Assembly (NCBI GenBank): GCA_022616055.1 | Contig: JAKEFM010000225.1 | Span: forward strand, 1 to 37,598 | Source: Planctomycetota bacterium | GTDB taxonomy: Bacteria; Planctomycetota; UBA1135; JAKEFM01 | DNA: 37,598 bases | Direction of reading: 5' to 3' | Position numbers and translations under genes: made by a program | The notes under the pieces: generated by a model | Told to the model about the DNA's origin: nothing | The model's input: only the letters and a program-made list of their open reading frames with translations | The model's database searches: none | Shown here: in pieces, positions 22,859-31,340 of the stretch | Numbering within the stretch: position 1 is the stretch's first letter | Layout: each line of letters starts with the position of its first letter

Positions 22859-23887
22859 TTACACCGCGGGGGTGGATCCTCGGCCTTGCCGGCCCCGGCG
22901 GACCCAGCCTTTCTCGAGATACCAGCGCGCCGTCTGCGCAAGCCCCTCCTCGAGGGGGACCTTCGGCGCCCACCCGGTCGCCTCCCGGAACTCCGAGTCG
23001 TCGCAGGTCCAAGCCTCCTCCCGAAGCTCCCGCCACTTGTCGTAGCCGAAGACCGTCTCCCCGGGCCTTCGACGCACCCTCGCCCAGAGGTCGCTCGCAA
23101 GAGCTGCGGCGATCGCGACGGCCGCCGGGATCCGCAAGGAACGAAGAGGGACGCCGAATGCCTCCGCCGCGTGGGCGAGGACCTGCTCGGGAGAGCGGGG
23201 TCCCTCCCCCCGCACGAAATGAACGGCTCCCGTCGGGAGGGGTCGATCGAGGCCGGCGAGGATCGCGTCGACGAGATCGGAGACGTGGATCAGGTCGATC
23301 GCACGGACCCGACCGAGTCGCGGGGCGATCCCCCTCGCGGCGGCGCGGAAGACGGGGAGCATGCCCCTGTCTCCCGGTCCGTAGACGATCGGGGGACGGA
23401 GGGAGCAGGTTCGGATCCGGGCACTCGCCTCGGCGACGACCCGCTCCGCCTCGACCTTGCTCCAACCGTAGTGGCTCACGGGCCGTGGGGGATCCGAGGG
23501 CCGGACGACCCGTCCCTCCCGGGCCGGGCCTGCGGCCGCTAGGCTCGAGACGAGGACGAACCCCCGACACCCACCGTCGAGCGCCGCCTCGAGAAGGGTT
23601 CTCGTTCCCTCCGCGTTCACCCGGCGGTATCCCTCACGGCTCGGCGAAGAGAGAAGGGCGGCGCAGTGGACGACGCTCTCCACCTCCCGCGCGGCGAGGC
23701 GAACGCTCGGGGGGTCCTCGAGGGATCCGAGTGCCACTTCGCACCCGGCCTCCCGGAGCGCGGAGGCCTTCGACGCATCCCGCGCGAGGATCCGGACGCG
23801 GTGGCCGCGGCGGAGGAGGGCCGACGCGAGGTGGGAGCCGACGAATCCGGTCCCTCCGGTGACGAGGACTCGGTTCTTCGGGGACAA
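22859..23887 (-). CDS. NAD-dependent epimerase-type SDR, possible 3-oxo-dihydroceramide/ketosphinganine reductase
   Basis: 342 residues of the extended SDR fold. TGGTGFVGSH (10-19) is the NAD(P) loop, LVSSLAAAG carries the catalytic Ser near 114-115, and Y140GWSK144 is the YxxxK pair. SLRPPIVYGPGDRGM is the typical substrate-side loop. It is divergent from the serine-palmitoyltransferase gene at 24119, 231 bp apart. In Caulobacter an epimerase-like SDR (CerR) encoded near Spt reduces the 3-keto group of oxidised ceramide, so the same role is inferred here. TTG 23887 was chosen because the promoter TTGTCC-16-TAGAAG ends 10 nt before it, giving a 4-nt leader. Confidence 0.78.
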   Translation of the reverse strand: MSPKNRVLVTGGTGFVGSHLASALLRRGHRVRILARDASKASALREAGCEVALGSLEDPPSVRLAAREVESVVHCAALLSSPSREGYRRVNAEGTRTLLEAALDGGCRGFVLVSSLAAAGPAREGRVVRPSDPPRPVSHYGWSKVEAERVVAEASARIRTCSLRPPIVYGPGDRGMLPVFRAAARGIAPRLGRVRAIDLIHVSDLVDAILAGLDRPLPTGAVHFVRGEGPRSPEQVLAHAAEAFGVPLRSLRIPAAVAIAAALASDLWARVRRRPGETVFGYDKWRELREEAWTCDDSEFREATGWAPKVPLEEGLAQTARWYLEKGWVRRGRQGRGSTPAV

Positions 23888-23897
23888 GGAGGCCTGC

Positions 23898-23925
23898 TTC
23901 TAGTCGTGACCGGGGCGCCGGACAA
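23898..23925 (-). promoter_or_regulatory. Promoter of the SDR gene
   Basis: On the minus strand TTGTCC (23925-23920), a 16-bp spacer and TAGAAG (23903-23898) predict a start at about 23891, 4 nt before TTG 23887. Confidence 0.5.
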
Positions 23926-24001
23926 CGCGGGTCGAGCGCTACCGGATGGGGAGGGGACGCCGGCCCCCACTAGGCCGTGGGGCAACCGGGCTTCGAGCGC
24001 G

Positions 24002-24030
24002 TTGACGCTCCGCGGGGCCCCACCTAGACT
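24002..24030 (+). promoter_or_regulatory. Promoter of the serine palmitoyltransferase gene
   Basis: TTGACG (24002-24007), a 17-bp spacer and TAGACT (24025-24030) form one of the best -35/-10 matches in the window. The predicted start is about 24037, leaving a leader of about 82 nt. An in-frame TAG at 24089 rules out a start nearer the promoter. Confidence 0.6.
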
Positions 24031-24118
24031 CCGCACCCCCGAACGGCCGGATCCCCCCACGGCATCCCCCGCCTCGGATAGGAGAAGGTAGGACCCCATT
24101 TCCCCCCCGACCCGCCGG

Positions 24119-25501
24119 ATGGGAGACCTCTTCGAGAAGTGCGGCCGGTTCACGACCGTCCGGGATCTCCTCGCCGCCGGCGTCTACCCCTACTTCCGCG
24201 CGATCGGGGAGAGCGAGGCCACGCAGGTCGTGATCGAGGGCCGGCGCCTGATCATGGCCGGGTCGAACAACTACCTCGGCCTCACCCACCACCCCCACGT
24301 CCTCGAGGCGGCCCGCAAGGCGATCCAGAGGTTCGGGTCGGGCTGCACCGGCTCCCGGTTCCTGAACGGGACCCTCTCCCTCCACGAGGAGCTCGAGGCC
24401 CGCCTCGCGAAGTTCATGCGGCGGGAGGCCGCGCTCGTCTTCTCGACCGGGTTCCAGACGAACCTCGGGATCATCTCCGCCCTCGTCGGCCGGAACGACG
24501 TCGTCTACTGCGACGGGGAGAACCACGCCTCGATCATCGACGGGTGCCGGCTCTCCTTCGGGGAGGTGAAGAAGTTCAAGCACAACGACATGGAGCACCT
24601 CGAGCGCCTCCTCGCGGAGGGGGAGAACGGCGAGGGGGGCCGGCTCATCGTCGTCGACGGGGTCTTCTCGATGCTCGGCGACCTCGCCGACCTCCCGCGG
24701 ATCTGCTCGCTCGCCCGCCGCTACGGGGCCCGGGTCCTCGTCGACGAGGCGCACTCGATCGGGGTCCTCGGGGAGAACGGCCGCGGCTCCGCCGAGCACT
24801 TCGGCGTCGAGGGGCGCGTCGACCTCGTGATGGGGACCTTCTCGAAGACCTTCGCCTCGATCGGCGGCTTCGTCGCGGGCCCGGAGGAGGTCATCGACTA
24901 CATCAAGCACCACGCCCGCTCCATGATCTTCAGCGCCTCGATCCCCCCCGCCTCGACGGCGGCCGTGATCGCGGCGCTCGACGTCCTCGAGCGGGAGCCG
25001 GCCCGGCGCGTCCGCGTCATGCAGAACGCGGAGTTCATGCGGGAGGGGCTGCGGGAGCTCGGGTTCGAGACCGGTCCCGGGGTGAGCGCGATCGTCCCGA
25101 TCCTCGTCGGGGAGCGGATGGCGACCTTCCGGCTCTGGCGGGAGCTCTTCGACGAGGGGGTCTTCACGAACCCGGTGACGAGCCCCGCCGTCCCCCCCGG
25201 GAAGGACCTGATCCGGACCTCCTACATGGCCTCCCACACGCCGGACCAGCTCGAGTCGGTCCTCGAGGCGTTCGAGCGCGCCGGGCGCCGGCTCGGGATC
25301 CTCTCCCCCCGCGCGGTGCTGCGGCCCGCGCGGCCGAGGGCGAAGCGGCCGGGCGGCCGCCTCGAGGCGACGCTCGGGAGGGCGAAGATCAGCTGGTCGC
25401 GGTGGCTCGAGACCTGGAAGAACGGGGCGAGCCGGTTCCGCGACTTCACGGTGTTCCCGCGCAGCCCCTCGCGAGGCCGGCGCGGGCGCGACGGCCGCTA
25501 G
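24119..25501 (+). CDS. spt: Serine palmitoyltransferase-like alpha-oxoamine synthase
   Basis: 460 residues of the PLP-dependent alpha-oxoamine synthase family. AGSNNYLGLTHHP lies at 47-59, GCTGSRFLNGTLSLHEELE at 75-93, and DGENHASIIDG contains His136, which stacks on PLP. VDEAHSIG has Asp209, and TFSKTFASIGG has the Schiff-base Lys243. GSRFLNGT and the GENHAS region resemble bacterial serine palmitoyltransferases more than KBL or BioF, although those activities cannot be fully excluded. Predicted reaction: L-serine plus palmitoyl-CoA or acyl-ACP to 3-ketosphinganine, the first step of sphingolipid synthesis. A basic C-terminal tail of about 60 residues (400-460) exceeds the usual family length (about 400). 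The stop overlaps that of the convergent hydrolase gene. Confidence 0.82.
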   Translation: MGDLFEKCGRFTTVRDLLAAGVYPYFRAIGESEATQVVIEGRRLIMAGSNNYLGLTHHPHVLEAARKAIQRFGSGCTGSRFLNGTLSLHEELEARLAKFMRREAALVFSTGFQTNLGIISALVGRNDVVYCDGENHASIIDGCRLSFGEVKKFKHNDMEHLERLLAEGENGEGGRLIVVDGVFSMLGDLADLPRICSLARRYGARVLVDEAHSIGVLGENGRGSAEHFGVEGRVDLVMGTFSKTFASIGGFVAGPEEVIDYIKHHARSMIFSASIPPASTAAVIAALDVLEREPARRVRVMQNAEFMREGLRELGFETGPGVSAIVPILVGERMATFRLWRELFDEGVFTNPVTSPAVPPGKDLIRTSYMASHTPDQLESVLEAFERAGRRLGILSPRAVLRPARPRAKRPGGRLEATLGRAKISWSRWLETWKNGASRFRDFTVFPRSPSRGRRGRDGR

Positions 25502-26370
25502 GGCCGGCGCCTCGCCGCCTCCTCCTCGAGACGGAGGATCACGGCACGGAGCGCCGCGTTGAACTCCCGCGGGCGCTCGAGGTGGGGGAAGTGTCCGACC
25601 CGCTCGAGGAGGATCGCGTCGAAGTCGGCGTACTTCCGGTTCGTCGCGACGGCCGTCGCCATCCGTCGCGGGGGCTTCGCCGCCGCGTTGATGCACCGGA
25701 CGGGGACCTCGGCCCCGGCGAGGGCCGCCTTCGCGTCGTACGCCTGGAAGGCGCGCAGGAGCGCGAGCGCCGCCGTCCGGTCGGTCCGCTCCGCCCGCGC
25801 GCAGACCCATTCCGGGAGCGAGGGGTCGCCCCCCTCCTCGAACATCGGGCCGACGAACCCCCGCATCGACGTGCGGAAGTCGGCGTCGAGCGATCTCGCC
25901 GCCTCCTCGAGCCACCCGGCCGGCGTCTCGAACTCGGCGTCGTGGATCGTGTCGACGCCGACGACGGCGATCGTCCTCCCCGGCATCCGGCTCGCCGCCA
26001 GGAGCGAGACCGGCCCTCCCATGGAATGGCCGACGAGGATCACGCCCGGCAGGTCGAGGCGCTCGACGACCGCCACCACGTCTCCCGCCAGCGCCGAGAA
26101 GTCCCAGGCCTTCCGGTTCGCCCCCGAGGCGCCGTGCCCCCCGAGGTCGAGGGTGACGACGCGGTGGTCGGAGGAGAACTCCCCCACCTGGTTCCTCCAG
26201 TAGGAGCGGTCGCCGCACCAACCGTGGACGAAGACGAGGGCGGCGCCTCCCCTCCCCCGCACGTCGTAGCCGATCGGCACGCCGTCGGCGGAGCGGGCGA
26301 AGTCCTCGACGCGGGAGCCCGCCGACCGGCACGCGCCGGCCGCGAGGGGGAGGAGGAGGAGAAGGCGCAT
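25498..26370 (-). CDS. Alpha/beta-hydrolase lipoprotein
   Basis: 290 residues. The N-terminus MRLLLLLPLAAGAC fits a short lipoprotein signal with Cys14 as lipidation site, followed by a Ser/Gly linker. The fold is a classical alpha/beta hydrolase: VFVHGWCGD oxyanion region, DLGGHGASG, the nucleophile elbow GHSMGG (Ser116) and His260 in RVGHFPHLERP. The usual acid after strand 7 is not obvious (INAAAKPP); Asp140 in VGVDTIHD may serve. Predicted as an envelope-anchored esterase or lipase-like enzyme of unknown substrate. It ends on the palindrome CTAG (25498-25501), which also supplies the stop of spt. Confidence 0.78.
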   Translation of the reverse strand: MRLLLLLPLAAGACRSAGSRVEDFARSADGVPIGYDVRGRGGAALVFVHGWCGDRSYWRNQVGEFSSDHRVVTLDLGGHGASGANRKAWDFSALAGDVVAVVERLDLPGVILVGHSMGGPVSLLAASRMPGRTIAVVGVDTIHDAEFETPAGWLEEAARSLDADFRTSMRGFVGPMFEEGGDPSLPEWVCARAERTDRTAALALLRAFQAYDAKAALAGAEVPVRCINAAAKPPRRMATAVATNRKYADFDAILLERVGHFPHLERPREFNAALRAVILRLEEEAARRRP

Positions 26371-26427
26371 GTCGTTCCGTGCCCGGGGAGGGGGGCGCGA
26401 ATCATCCTCGCCCGCGGGCTCCCGCGC

Positions 26428-26474
26428 GAGAAAAGAGCCTCCCCCAGCCGCGGGGGCACGCGGCCGGGGGAGGC
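26428..26474 (-). terminator. Intrinsic terminator of the di-heme peroxidase gene
   Basis: GCCTCCCCC (26437-26445) pairs with GGGGGAGGC (26466-26474). Inside it CCGCG (26448-26452) pairs with CGCGG (26459-26463), giving about 15 bp with one mismatch and a 6-nt loop. On the minus strand it is followed by TCTTTTCTC (26436-26428). It lies 56 bp after the peroxidase stop. Confidence 0.75.
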
Positions 26475-26529
26475 AGACAACATCGGTCGGGAAACCGGGG
26501 CGAGAGGTCCCCCGGCTCCCCGCCCGGGA

Positions 26530-28641
26530 TCAGTTGATCATGTCGTTCTTCGCGAGGTTCTGCTGCGCGATCGCCTGGTTGATCAGGGCGTTGCGCGAGT
26601 TGTTGTTGCTCGTCGTGCTCGCCGTCTGGAGGAGGGCCGCCGCGGCGACCAGGTTCCCCACGGCCTTCGGGTGGAGCTTCCCGCAGCGGAGCACCTCGAC
26701 CGCGTCGAGGATCTCCTCCCGCGCCTGGAGGATGTGGGGCTTCGCCTTGTTCAGGTTGCTCGCCGCGAGCGCCTTCTGCTCGGAGGTGACCGCCTGGTTG
26801 ATGTTCTCCAGGGCGTTGAGGACCCGTAGGACCGCGGCGACCGCGACGACCTCGGTCGGCTCGAGGTTGATGCCGCCAATCCCGCCGGAGATGGCGGTGT
26901 TGGCGAAGGCGTCGCTGTTATAGAAGTTCACCGCCTCCTCGATCGTCTCGATCGCGTTGTTGTGGAAGAAGGGGCCGCTGTCGCCCGCCTCGATCAACGG
27001 AGGCGTCGCGAAGGTGTTGTCCCCGGAGCCGTCGGTCGGGTCGGCATCCTGCCCGAACCCGCCGTCCGCGGGATTGTGCAGCGGGTCGATCAGGTCGGCG
27101 GGCTGGTTCGGCAGGTCCTCGACCCCCGTGTCGAAGTTGGCGTTGAGGCCCGCGCCCACGCCGAACAGCTCGACGACTAGGTCCTGCGCGCCGGCGTTGT
27201 TGTGGCAGAACCGGCACTTCCCGGCCGCGACCGTCGGATCGGGGTCGGCCGGGAGGATCGGCCCAAGCGCCCCGCCGCTGTTGTTGAAGATGCGCCTCCC
27301 CCGCTCGACGACGGCGTTCTTGAAGGACATCGTCGAGAGGTTGATCTCGCCCTGGCGGCCCAGCGAGAGCTGGAAGACCTCCATCGCGTCGAGTTCCGCG
27401 TCGTTGGGGAAGCGGAAGTCGGCGGGGGTGCTGATGGCGGAGAGGGGGTTCGCCGGGACTCGAGCGAGGGTCTTCGTGAAGTGCTGGCGCACGGCCCCCG
27501 TCGCGAAGTCGCGCAGCGTGCCATCGTTCGGCGCCCCGTCCCCGCCCCACCCTGTGTTTTGGTTCGGGGGCCCTTCGATCTCCGGCGTATTGGGGTCGTC
27601 GCCGCCGCCCTGCGCTCCTGGAATGCCCGTGATCGAGGTGCTCAAGGCGAGGGTGTGGGGCACCCCTCGCATGACGAAGTTGGTCTCGGGGGGATCGAAC
27701 CCGTCGACGTTCTCCAGGATCAGGCCGACCTGGCGCATCAGGACCGGGTTCTCGAAGTTCTGCGCGAGGTCGGGATTATTCTCGGCCACGAAGAGGGCGT
27801 CGCTCTGCGGCAGCGTCGCGATGAACGTCGGATCGATCGTGAGGTTGTTGTTCGCCGGGTGGCAGGTGCCGCAGGTCCGGCCGTTCCCATTGAAGGTCTC
27901 GTTGAAGAAGAGGTCCGCCCCCTGCTCGACGGGCGAGGGGGGAGACTGGGTGATCTGCAGGGGCGCGAGGAGGGCGAGCATCGGATCCCGGACCGCGAGC
28001 GACCGCGCGGGGTGCTCGAGCATCGCGAGGTGCTGTCCGGGATCCTGACCCGCGCGGGTGGCCTGCCGGTAGAACCTCTGGAAGAAGGTCGGGGAGCCGA
28101 AGAGGACTCCTCCGCTCACCGGCCCCTTCCCTTCCCGCGCGACGAGGGCGACGTCGACGTCGAACTTCGCGAAGGCGTCGTCGCCGAGGTCGGCCTCGAG
28201 GCGGGCGACCTCCCCCTCGCGGACCAGCGAGCCGACCCGGATGAACGCGTCCCCGACCTCGGGGGCGCAGCTGTCACCCGGACGGTCGATGTTGTCGACG
28301 AGCCAGACCTCGGAGACCCCCTCGGGGAGGTTCCGGGCCTCGACGGAGACCGCGCCGTCGAGGAGGTCGAGGCGAACGCGCCCCGCGGCCTTGGTGTACT
28401 CCTTCGATAGGGCCTTCGACCAGCCGAGCCCTAGGACGACGTTGCGGTCCCCTCCCGCGCGCTCGTGCGCGGCCACCCACTTGGAGAACGCCTGGCGGAC
28501 GTTCTCCTCGTCTCCGAGGGCGGGGGTCTCGCGGACCGGCGGGGGCGGCGACTCCGGCGCCCGCGTGAGGAAGGCGAGGTAGCTCGTCCCGGCGAGGGCG
28601 AGCGCCGCCGCGGACCACGTCGATGCGTTCTTTCGGACCAT
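26530..28641 (-). CDS. Di-heme cytochrome c peroxidase-like protein with extra N-terminal domain
   Basis: 703 residues. A membrane anchor or signal (about 9-26) is followed by a Pro-rich linker. An N-terminal beta domain of unknown type comes next (about 85-175, VRLDLLDGAVSVEARNLPEGVSEVWLVDN). Then a MauG/CcpA-like region has two heme c sites, CGTCH (257-261) and CRFCH (476-480). Downstream comes AGDSGPFFHNNAIETIEEAVNFY, a block seen in this family. The C-terminus (about 590-703) is helical with Asn/Ala-rich repeats and no heme motif. Predicted periplasmic electron-transfer or peroxide-reducing enzyme. ATG 28641 has a perfect AGGAGG 9 nt upstream, unlike most genes here. A terminator follows. 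Confidence 0.83.
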   Translation of the reverse strand: MVRKNASTWSAAALALAGTSYLAFLTRAPESPPPPVRETPALGDEENVRQAFSKWVAAHERAGGDRNVVLGLGWSKALSKEYTKAAGRVRLDLLDGAVSVEARNLPEGVSEVWLVDNIDRPGDSCAPEVGDAFIRVGSLVREGEVARLEADLGDDAFAKFDVDVALVAREGKGPVSGGVLFGSPTFFQRFYRQATRAGQDPGQHLAMLEHPARSLAVRDPMLALLAPLQITQSPPSPVEQGADLFFNETFNGNGRTCGTCHPANNNLTIDPTFIATLPQSDALFVAENNPDLAQNFENPVLMRQVGLILENVDGFDPPETNFVMRGVPHTLALSTSITGIPGAQGGGDDPNTPEIEGPPNQNTGWGGDGAPNDGTLRDFATGAVRQHFTKTLARVPANPLSAISTPADFRFPNDAELDAMEVFQLSLGRQGEINLSTMSFKNAVVERGRRIFNNSGGALGPILPADPDPTVAAGKCRFCHNNAGAQDLVVELFGVGAGLNANFDTGVEDLPNQPADLIDPLHNPADGGFGQDADPTDGSGDNTFATPPLIEAGDSGPFFHNNAIETIEEAVNFYNSDAFANTAISGGIGGINLEPTEVVAVAAVLRVLNALENINQAVTSEQKALAASNLNKAKPHILQAREEILDAVEVLRCGKLHPKAVGNLVAAAALLQTASTTSNNNSRNALINQAIAQQNLAKNDMIN

Positions 28642-29467
28642 CCTTCCATACCTCCTGGTCTAGTCGACCTCGACGGTGCCCGTGCACCACGGAACAGGAA
28701 CATCCGGGTCGACCCGGAATGCGCCCCGGCCCCCGCCCCCCGCAGTTGCCGTCGCCGTCGCGACGGCAGGAACGTCCCCTCCAGCAAGGGAACGGACCGG
28801 GCTGCCGGATCCACGTGAACGGAGGAGGAAGCCCGCGAACGGCGCGGAGCCTCCTCGGTCCTCCACCTTCGTCGCGATCGGAGCGGGGCCGGGCCCTCGC
28901 CCGGGACGTGCGCCGCTCGAACCTTTCCCCACCTCGGCCGAAGCTTCGGCCGGAATCGGGCTCCCCCGCACCCGCGGCCGGTACGACGACGAGTCGGGCC
29001 AGGGGCGCGGAGGAGTCACGCACGCCTCCCGGCTGAAAGGGCTCGCAAGCTGCCAACCGCCCTCGCCACCGACCTTCCTCGCCCGCCGCTCGCGCGGCGG
29101 GACCGGGCCCGGATTCTTCGCTTCTGGGCGAACACCGGACCCTCAGCGACCGTTTCCCGAATGCCGCCCCTCGGACGCACGTGGCGTTCGGCGGAGCGGC
29201 GCGACCCGCACCGATTCAGCCTCGCCGTTTCCCGGCACCGCGCATCTCGCGCCGCCGGGTTCGGCGCAGCGGAGAGAGCCTCCTATCCGGGAGCCGATCA
29301 GGAATCAACGACTTTTATCAGGGTCTTCCACCTTGAGTAGAAACTTCGATCAGGCCCGTTCCTCTCCGTACGTGTCGGGAGTCCCTCGTCGCGGGGCAGG
29401 GGGGAGGGCCTTCCCCGAGGCTCTTCCGCCGGGGAGGATGGGGCGCGCCGACGGCAAGGAGTCGCGC
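28642..29467. other. 826-bp gene-free stretch between divergent genes
   Basis: No convincing coding sequence is visible. Open frames on both strands are Arg/Pro/Gly-rich and lack family motifs. The right end is unusually AT-rich for this window (ggaatcaacgacttttatc near 29301-29319), which suggests regulatory DNA for the secreted-protein gene at 29468. TTGATT (29308-29303, minus) and TTTATC/TATCAG (29314-29321, plus) are possible promoter parts, without good partners. No known riboswitch core was recognised. Confidence 0.5.
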
Positions 29468-29923
29468 ATGATGCGTCCCACGATCGTCTCCCTCGCGTCG
29501 ATCCTCCTGCTCGCGCCGATGGGGAAGACACAGGTGTGCCCCTTCAACCCTCAGATCACGACCTACGGGGCGATGTGCGGGAGCAGCCTCACCGCCGGGG
29601 CCCTCCCCACCTGCGCGATCGTCTTCGACACCGGGGGGATCGGCGGAAACGTGGGGAGATGGATCCTGATCGGCGCCCAGCCCCTGGCGCTCTCCTTCCC
29701 GTCGGGGACCTGCAACACTCTCACGTGCACGCTCCTCGCGAGCCCCGACATCCTCCTCCCCCTCGCCCCGGGCCAGAACCCCTTCGTCGTCTCGATCCCG
29801 CCGGATCCGTCGCTCCTCGGCGCCTCGGCCTACGTGCAGGGGATCGGCGCGATCGCGGTCGGGGGTCCGACCGGATGCGCGGGCTTCACTGCGACCGCCG
29901 GAATCCAGGTCACCCTTCTCTGA
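29468..29923 (+). CDS. Small secreted protein with planctomycete-type beta domain
   Basis: 151 residues. A signal peptide (MMRPTIVSLASILLLAPMGKTQ) is followed by one beta domain with several Cys. It ends in FVVSIPPDPSLLGASAYVQGIGAIAV...GIQVTLL. The IPPDPxxxGxxxYxQ block is shared with the C-terminal domain of the protein at 20950, so the two are paralogous in that domain. Such domains are frequent at the C-termini of planctomycete secreted proteins. ATG 29468 has AAGGAG 6 nt upstream; the second ATG (29471) is equally possible. No catalytic residues seen. Function unknown. Confidence 0.75.
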   Translation: MMRPTIVSLASILLLAPMGKTQVCPFNPQITTYGAMCGSSLTAGALPTCAIVFDTGGIGGNVGRWILIGAQPLALSFPSGTCNTLTCTLLASPDILLPLAPGQNPFVVSIPPDPSLLGASAYVQGIGAIAVGGPTGCAGFTATAGIQVTLL

Positions 29924-29966
29924 ATCGGGGAGGGTCCAGGACATTCTCCGGGCGAAAGGTACGGCG

Positions 29967-31325
29967 CTGCTGAGGAAGGAAGTCCTGTCGGCCTCCGCGT
30001 GGGCGACGCTCGCGCTCGGCGGGGAGGCGGTCGCCCAAGCGACCGGACCCGAGTGGCGCCTGGTCTACGCCGTCTGCTACGAGATCGAGCCGGTCGAGGG
30101 GAAGAGGCCGGACTCCCGACCCACGGACCGGGAGGAGGAGATGACCGTCGGGCTCGGGGAGGGGTACTTCCGGATCGAGAAGGGGCGGGGCCAGGCCGTC
30201 TACGACTTCCGGCGCAAGCGCGTCGTCGCCACCGACGAGGCGGGGAAGGGATGGCACGAGGTCTCGCTCTTCGCGGACCTCGCCTTCCGGGTGAGCGAGT
30301 ACGGGAACCGCGTGGGCCTCGGCGGGATGTTTAGAGAGATGGGGGTTTCCTTCGGCGGAGCCGAGCTCTCCCGTCTCGAACTGGAGACGCTCTTCGGCAT
30401 CGAGATGCCCGGCGAGGAGAAGTCGAGGATCGTGGAGCAGGAGGAAGGGGGGATGCTCCAGTTCCGCGCCGGGGACGCGACGCTCGCGGAGTGCGCCTTT
30501 TCGGAGATGGCGCTCGCGGACTCCCTCGCGACGATGCTCGGGAGGTTCCTCGCCTACCACTGCGCGCTACACCCCCAGGTCCGCCGCGCGATCGTCGACC
30601 GGAAGAAGGTGCCGAAGACCCTCGAGTTCCGTGCCCGCGAAGAGGGAGAGCGCCGACTAGGGCGCTTCGAGCTGAAGCGCGCCGCCCGCGGGCCGCGGGT
30701 CGGGCCCGACCCTCCGAAAGGGGAAGGTCTCACCTCCGCGTTCGAGGATCTCGAACCCCTCCTCCGGCGCGCCAGCAGCCGACCCTCGGGCGGGACGCCG
30801 ATGCGCGCCGCGGACTTCCTCAAGGCCTCGACGGAGGCCGCGGCGCAGGGGCGGTTCCTCGACGCCTTCCTCGCGATCGCCGAGTGCAGGTTCCAGACCG
30901 GGGAGGACCCGCCGAAGGAAGCGGCGAAGGCGCTGTTCGAGAAGGGAAGCGAGGATCCCGCCCTCGTCTCCTACATGGCGAGCTTCCGCGAGGAGGATCC
31001 GCAGCGCGCGATGCAGCTCCTCGACTCGATCCCTCGGGACGGACTCGCGCGCGCCCACCTCCTCGATCTCGCGAAGGCGAATCACCTCGTTTCGGCGGGT
31101 CGAGCGGATGGGGCCGACCGGCTCTTCCGGAGGGTGCTCGAGGCGAATCCCCGGCTCGTCGGCGCCTGGCACGACCTCGGGAATCTCTACTACCGGGGGT
31201 ACGACACGGGGAAGGCTTGGACCTGCTGGGACGCGGCCCGGAAGATCGCGCCGGGGCACCCGATGCTGCGCTCCGTCGTCGAGCTCGAGGAGCGGCTCGA
31301 GAGGGATTTCCCGGACTTCTTCTGA
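29967..31325 (+). CDS. Exported protein with C-terminal TPR repeats, probable CTG start
   Basis: From CTG 29967 the frame encodes 452 residues. The stretch LRKEVLSASAWATLALGGEAVAQA reads as a signal peptide, and EWRLVYAVCYEIEP then starts a beta domain. The first ATG, 30141, falls inside that domain, and no GTG or TTG occurs upstream in frame. The N-terminal half includes GQAVYDFRRKRVVATDEAGKGW, strands typical of a lipocalin-like or DUF4412-like fold (uncertain). The C-terminal part (about 280-440) has TPR-like helices: GRADGADRLFRRVLEANPRLVGAWHDLGNLYY and GKAWTCWDAARKIAPGHP. Function unknown. It lies 43 bp after the secreted-protein gene and upstream of dnaE's own promoter. Confidence 0.7.
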   Translation: MLRKEVLSASAWATLALGGEAVAQATGPEWRLVYAVCYEIEPVEGKRPDSRPTDREEEMTVGLGEGYFRIEKGRGQAVYDFRRKRVVATDEAGKGWHEVSLFADLAFRVSEYGNRVGLGGMFREMGVSFGGAELSRLELETLFGIEMPGEEKSRIVEQEEGGMLQFRAGDATLAECAFSEMALADSLATMLGRFLAYHCALHPQVRRAIVDRKKVPKTLEFRAREEGERRLGRFELKRAARGPRVGPDPPKGEGLTSAFEDLEPLLRRASSRPSGGTPMRAADFLKASTEAAAQGRFLDAFLAIAECRFQTGEDPPKEAAKALFEKGSEDPALVSYMASFREEDPQRAMQLLDSIPRDGLARAHLLDLAKANHLVSAGRADGADRLFRRVLEANPRLVGAWHDLGNLYYRGYDTGKAWTCWDAARKIAPGHPMLRSVVELEERLERDFPDFF

Positions 31326-31340
31326 AGGCTCCGGCCTGAC

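Noticed and set aside
28660-29019. A 119-codon minus-strand frame just upstream of the peroxidase gene
   Set aside because: Pro/Gly/Arg/Ala low complexity, no motif, and its end runs to the next gene's Shine-Dalgarno. Probably chance in GC-rich DNA.
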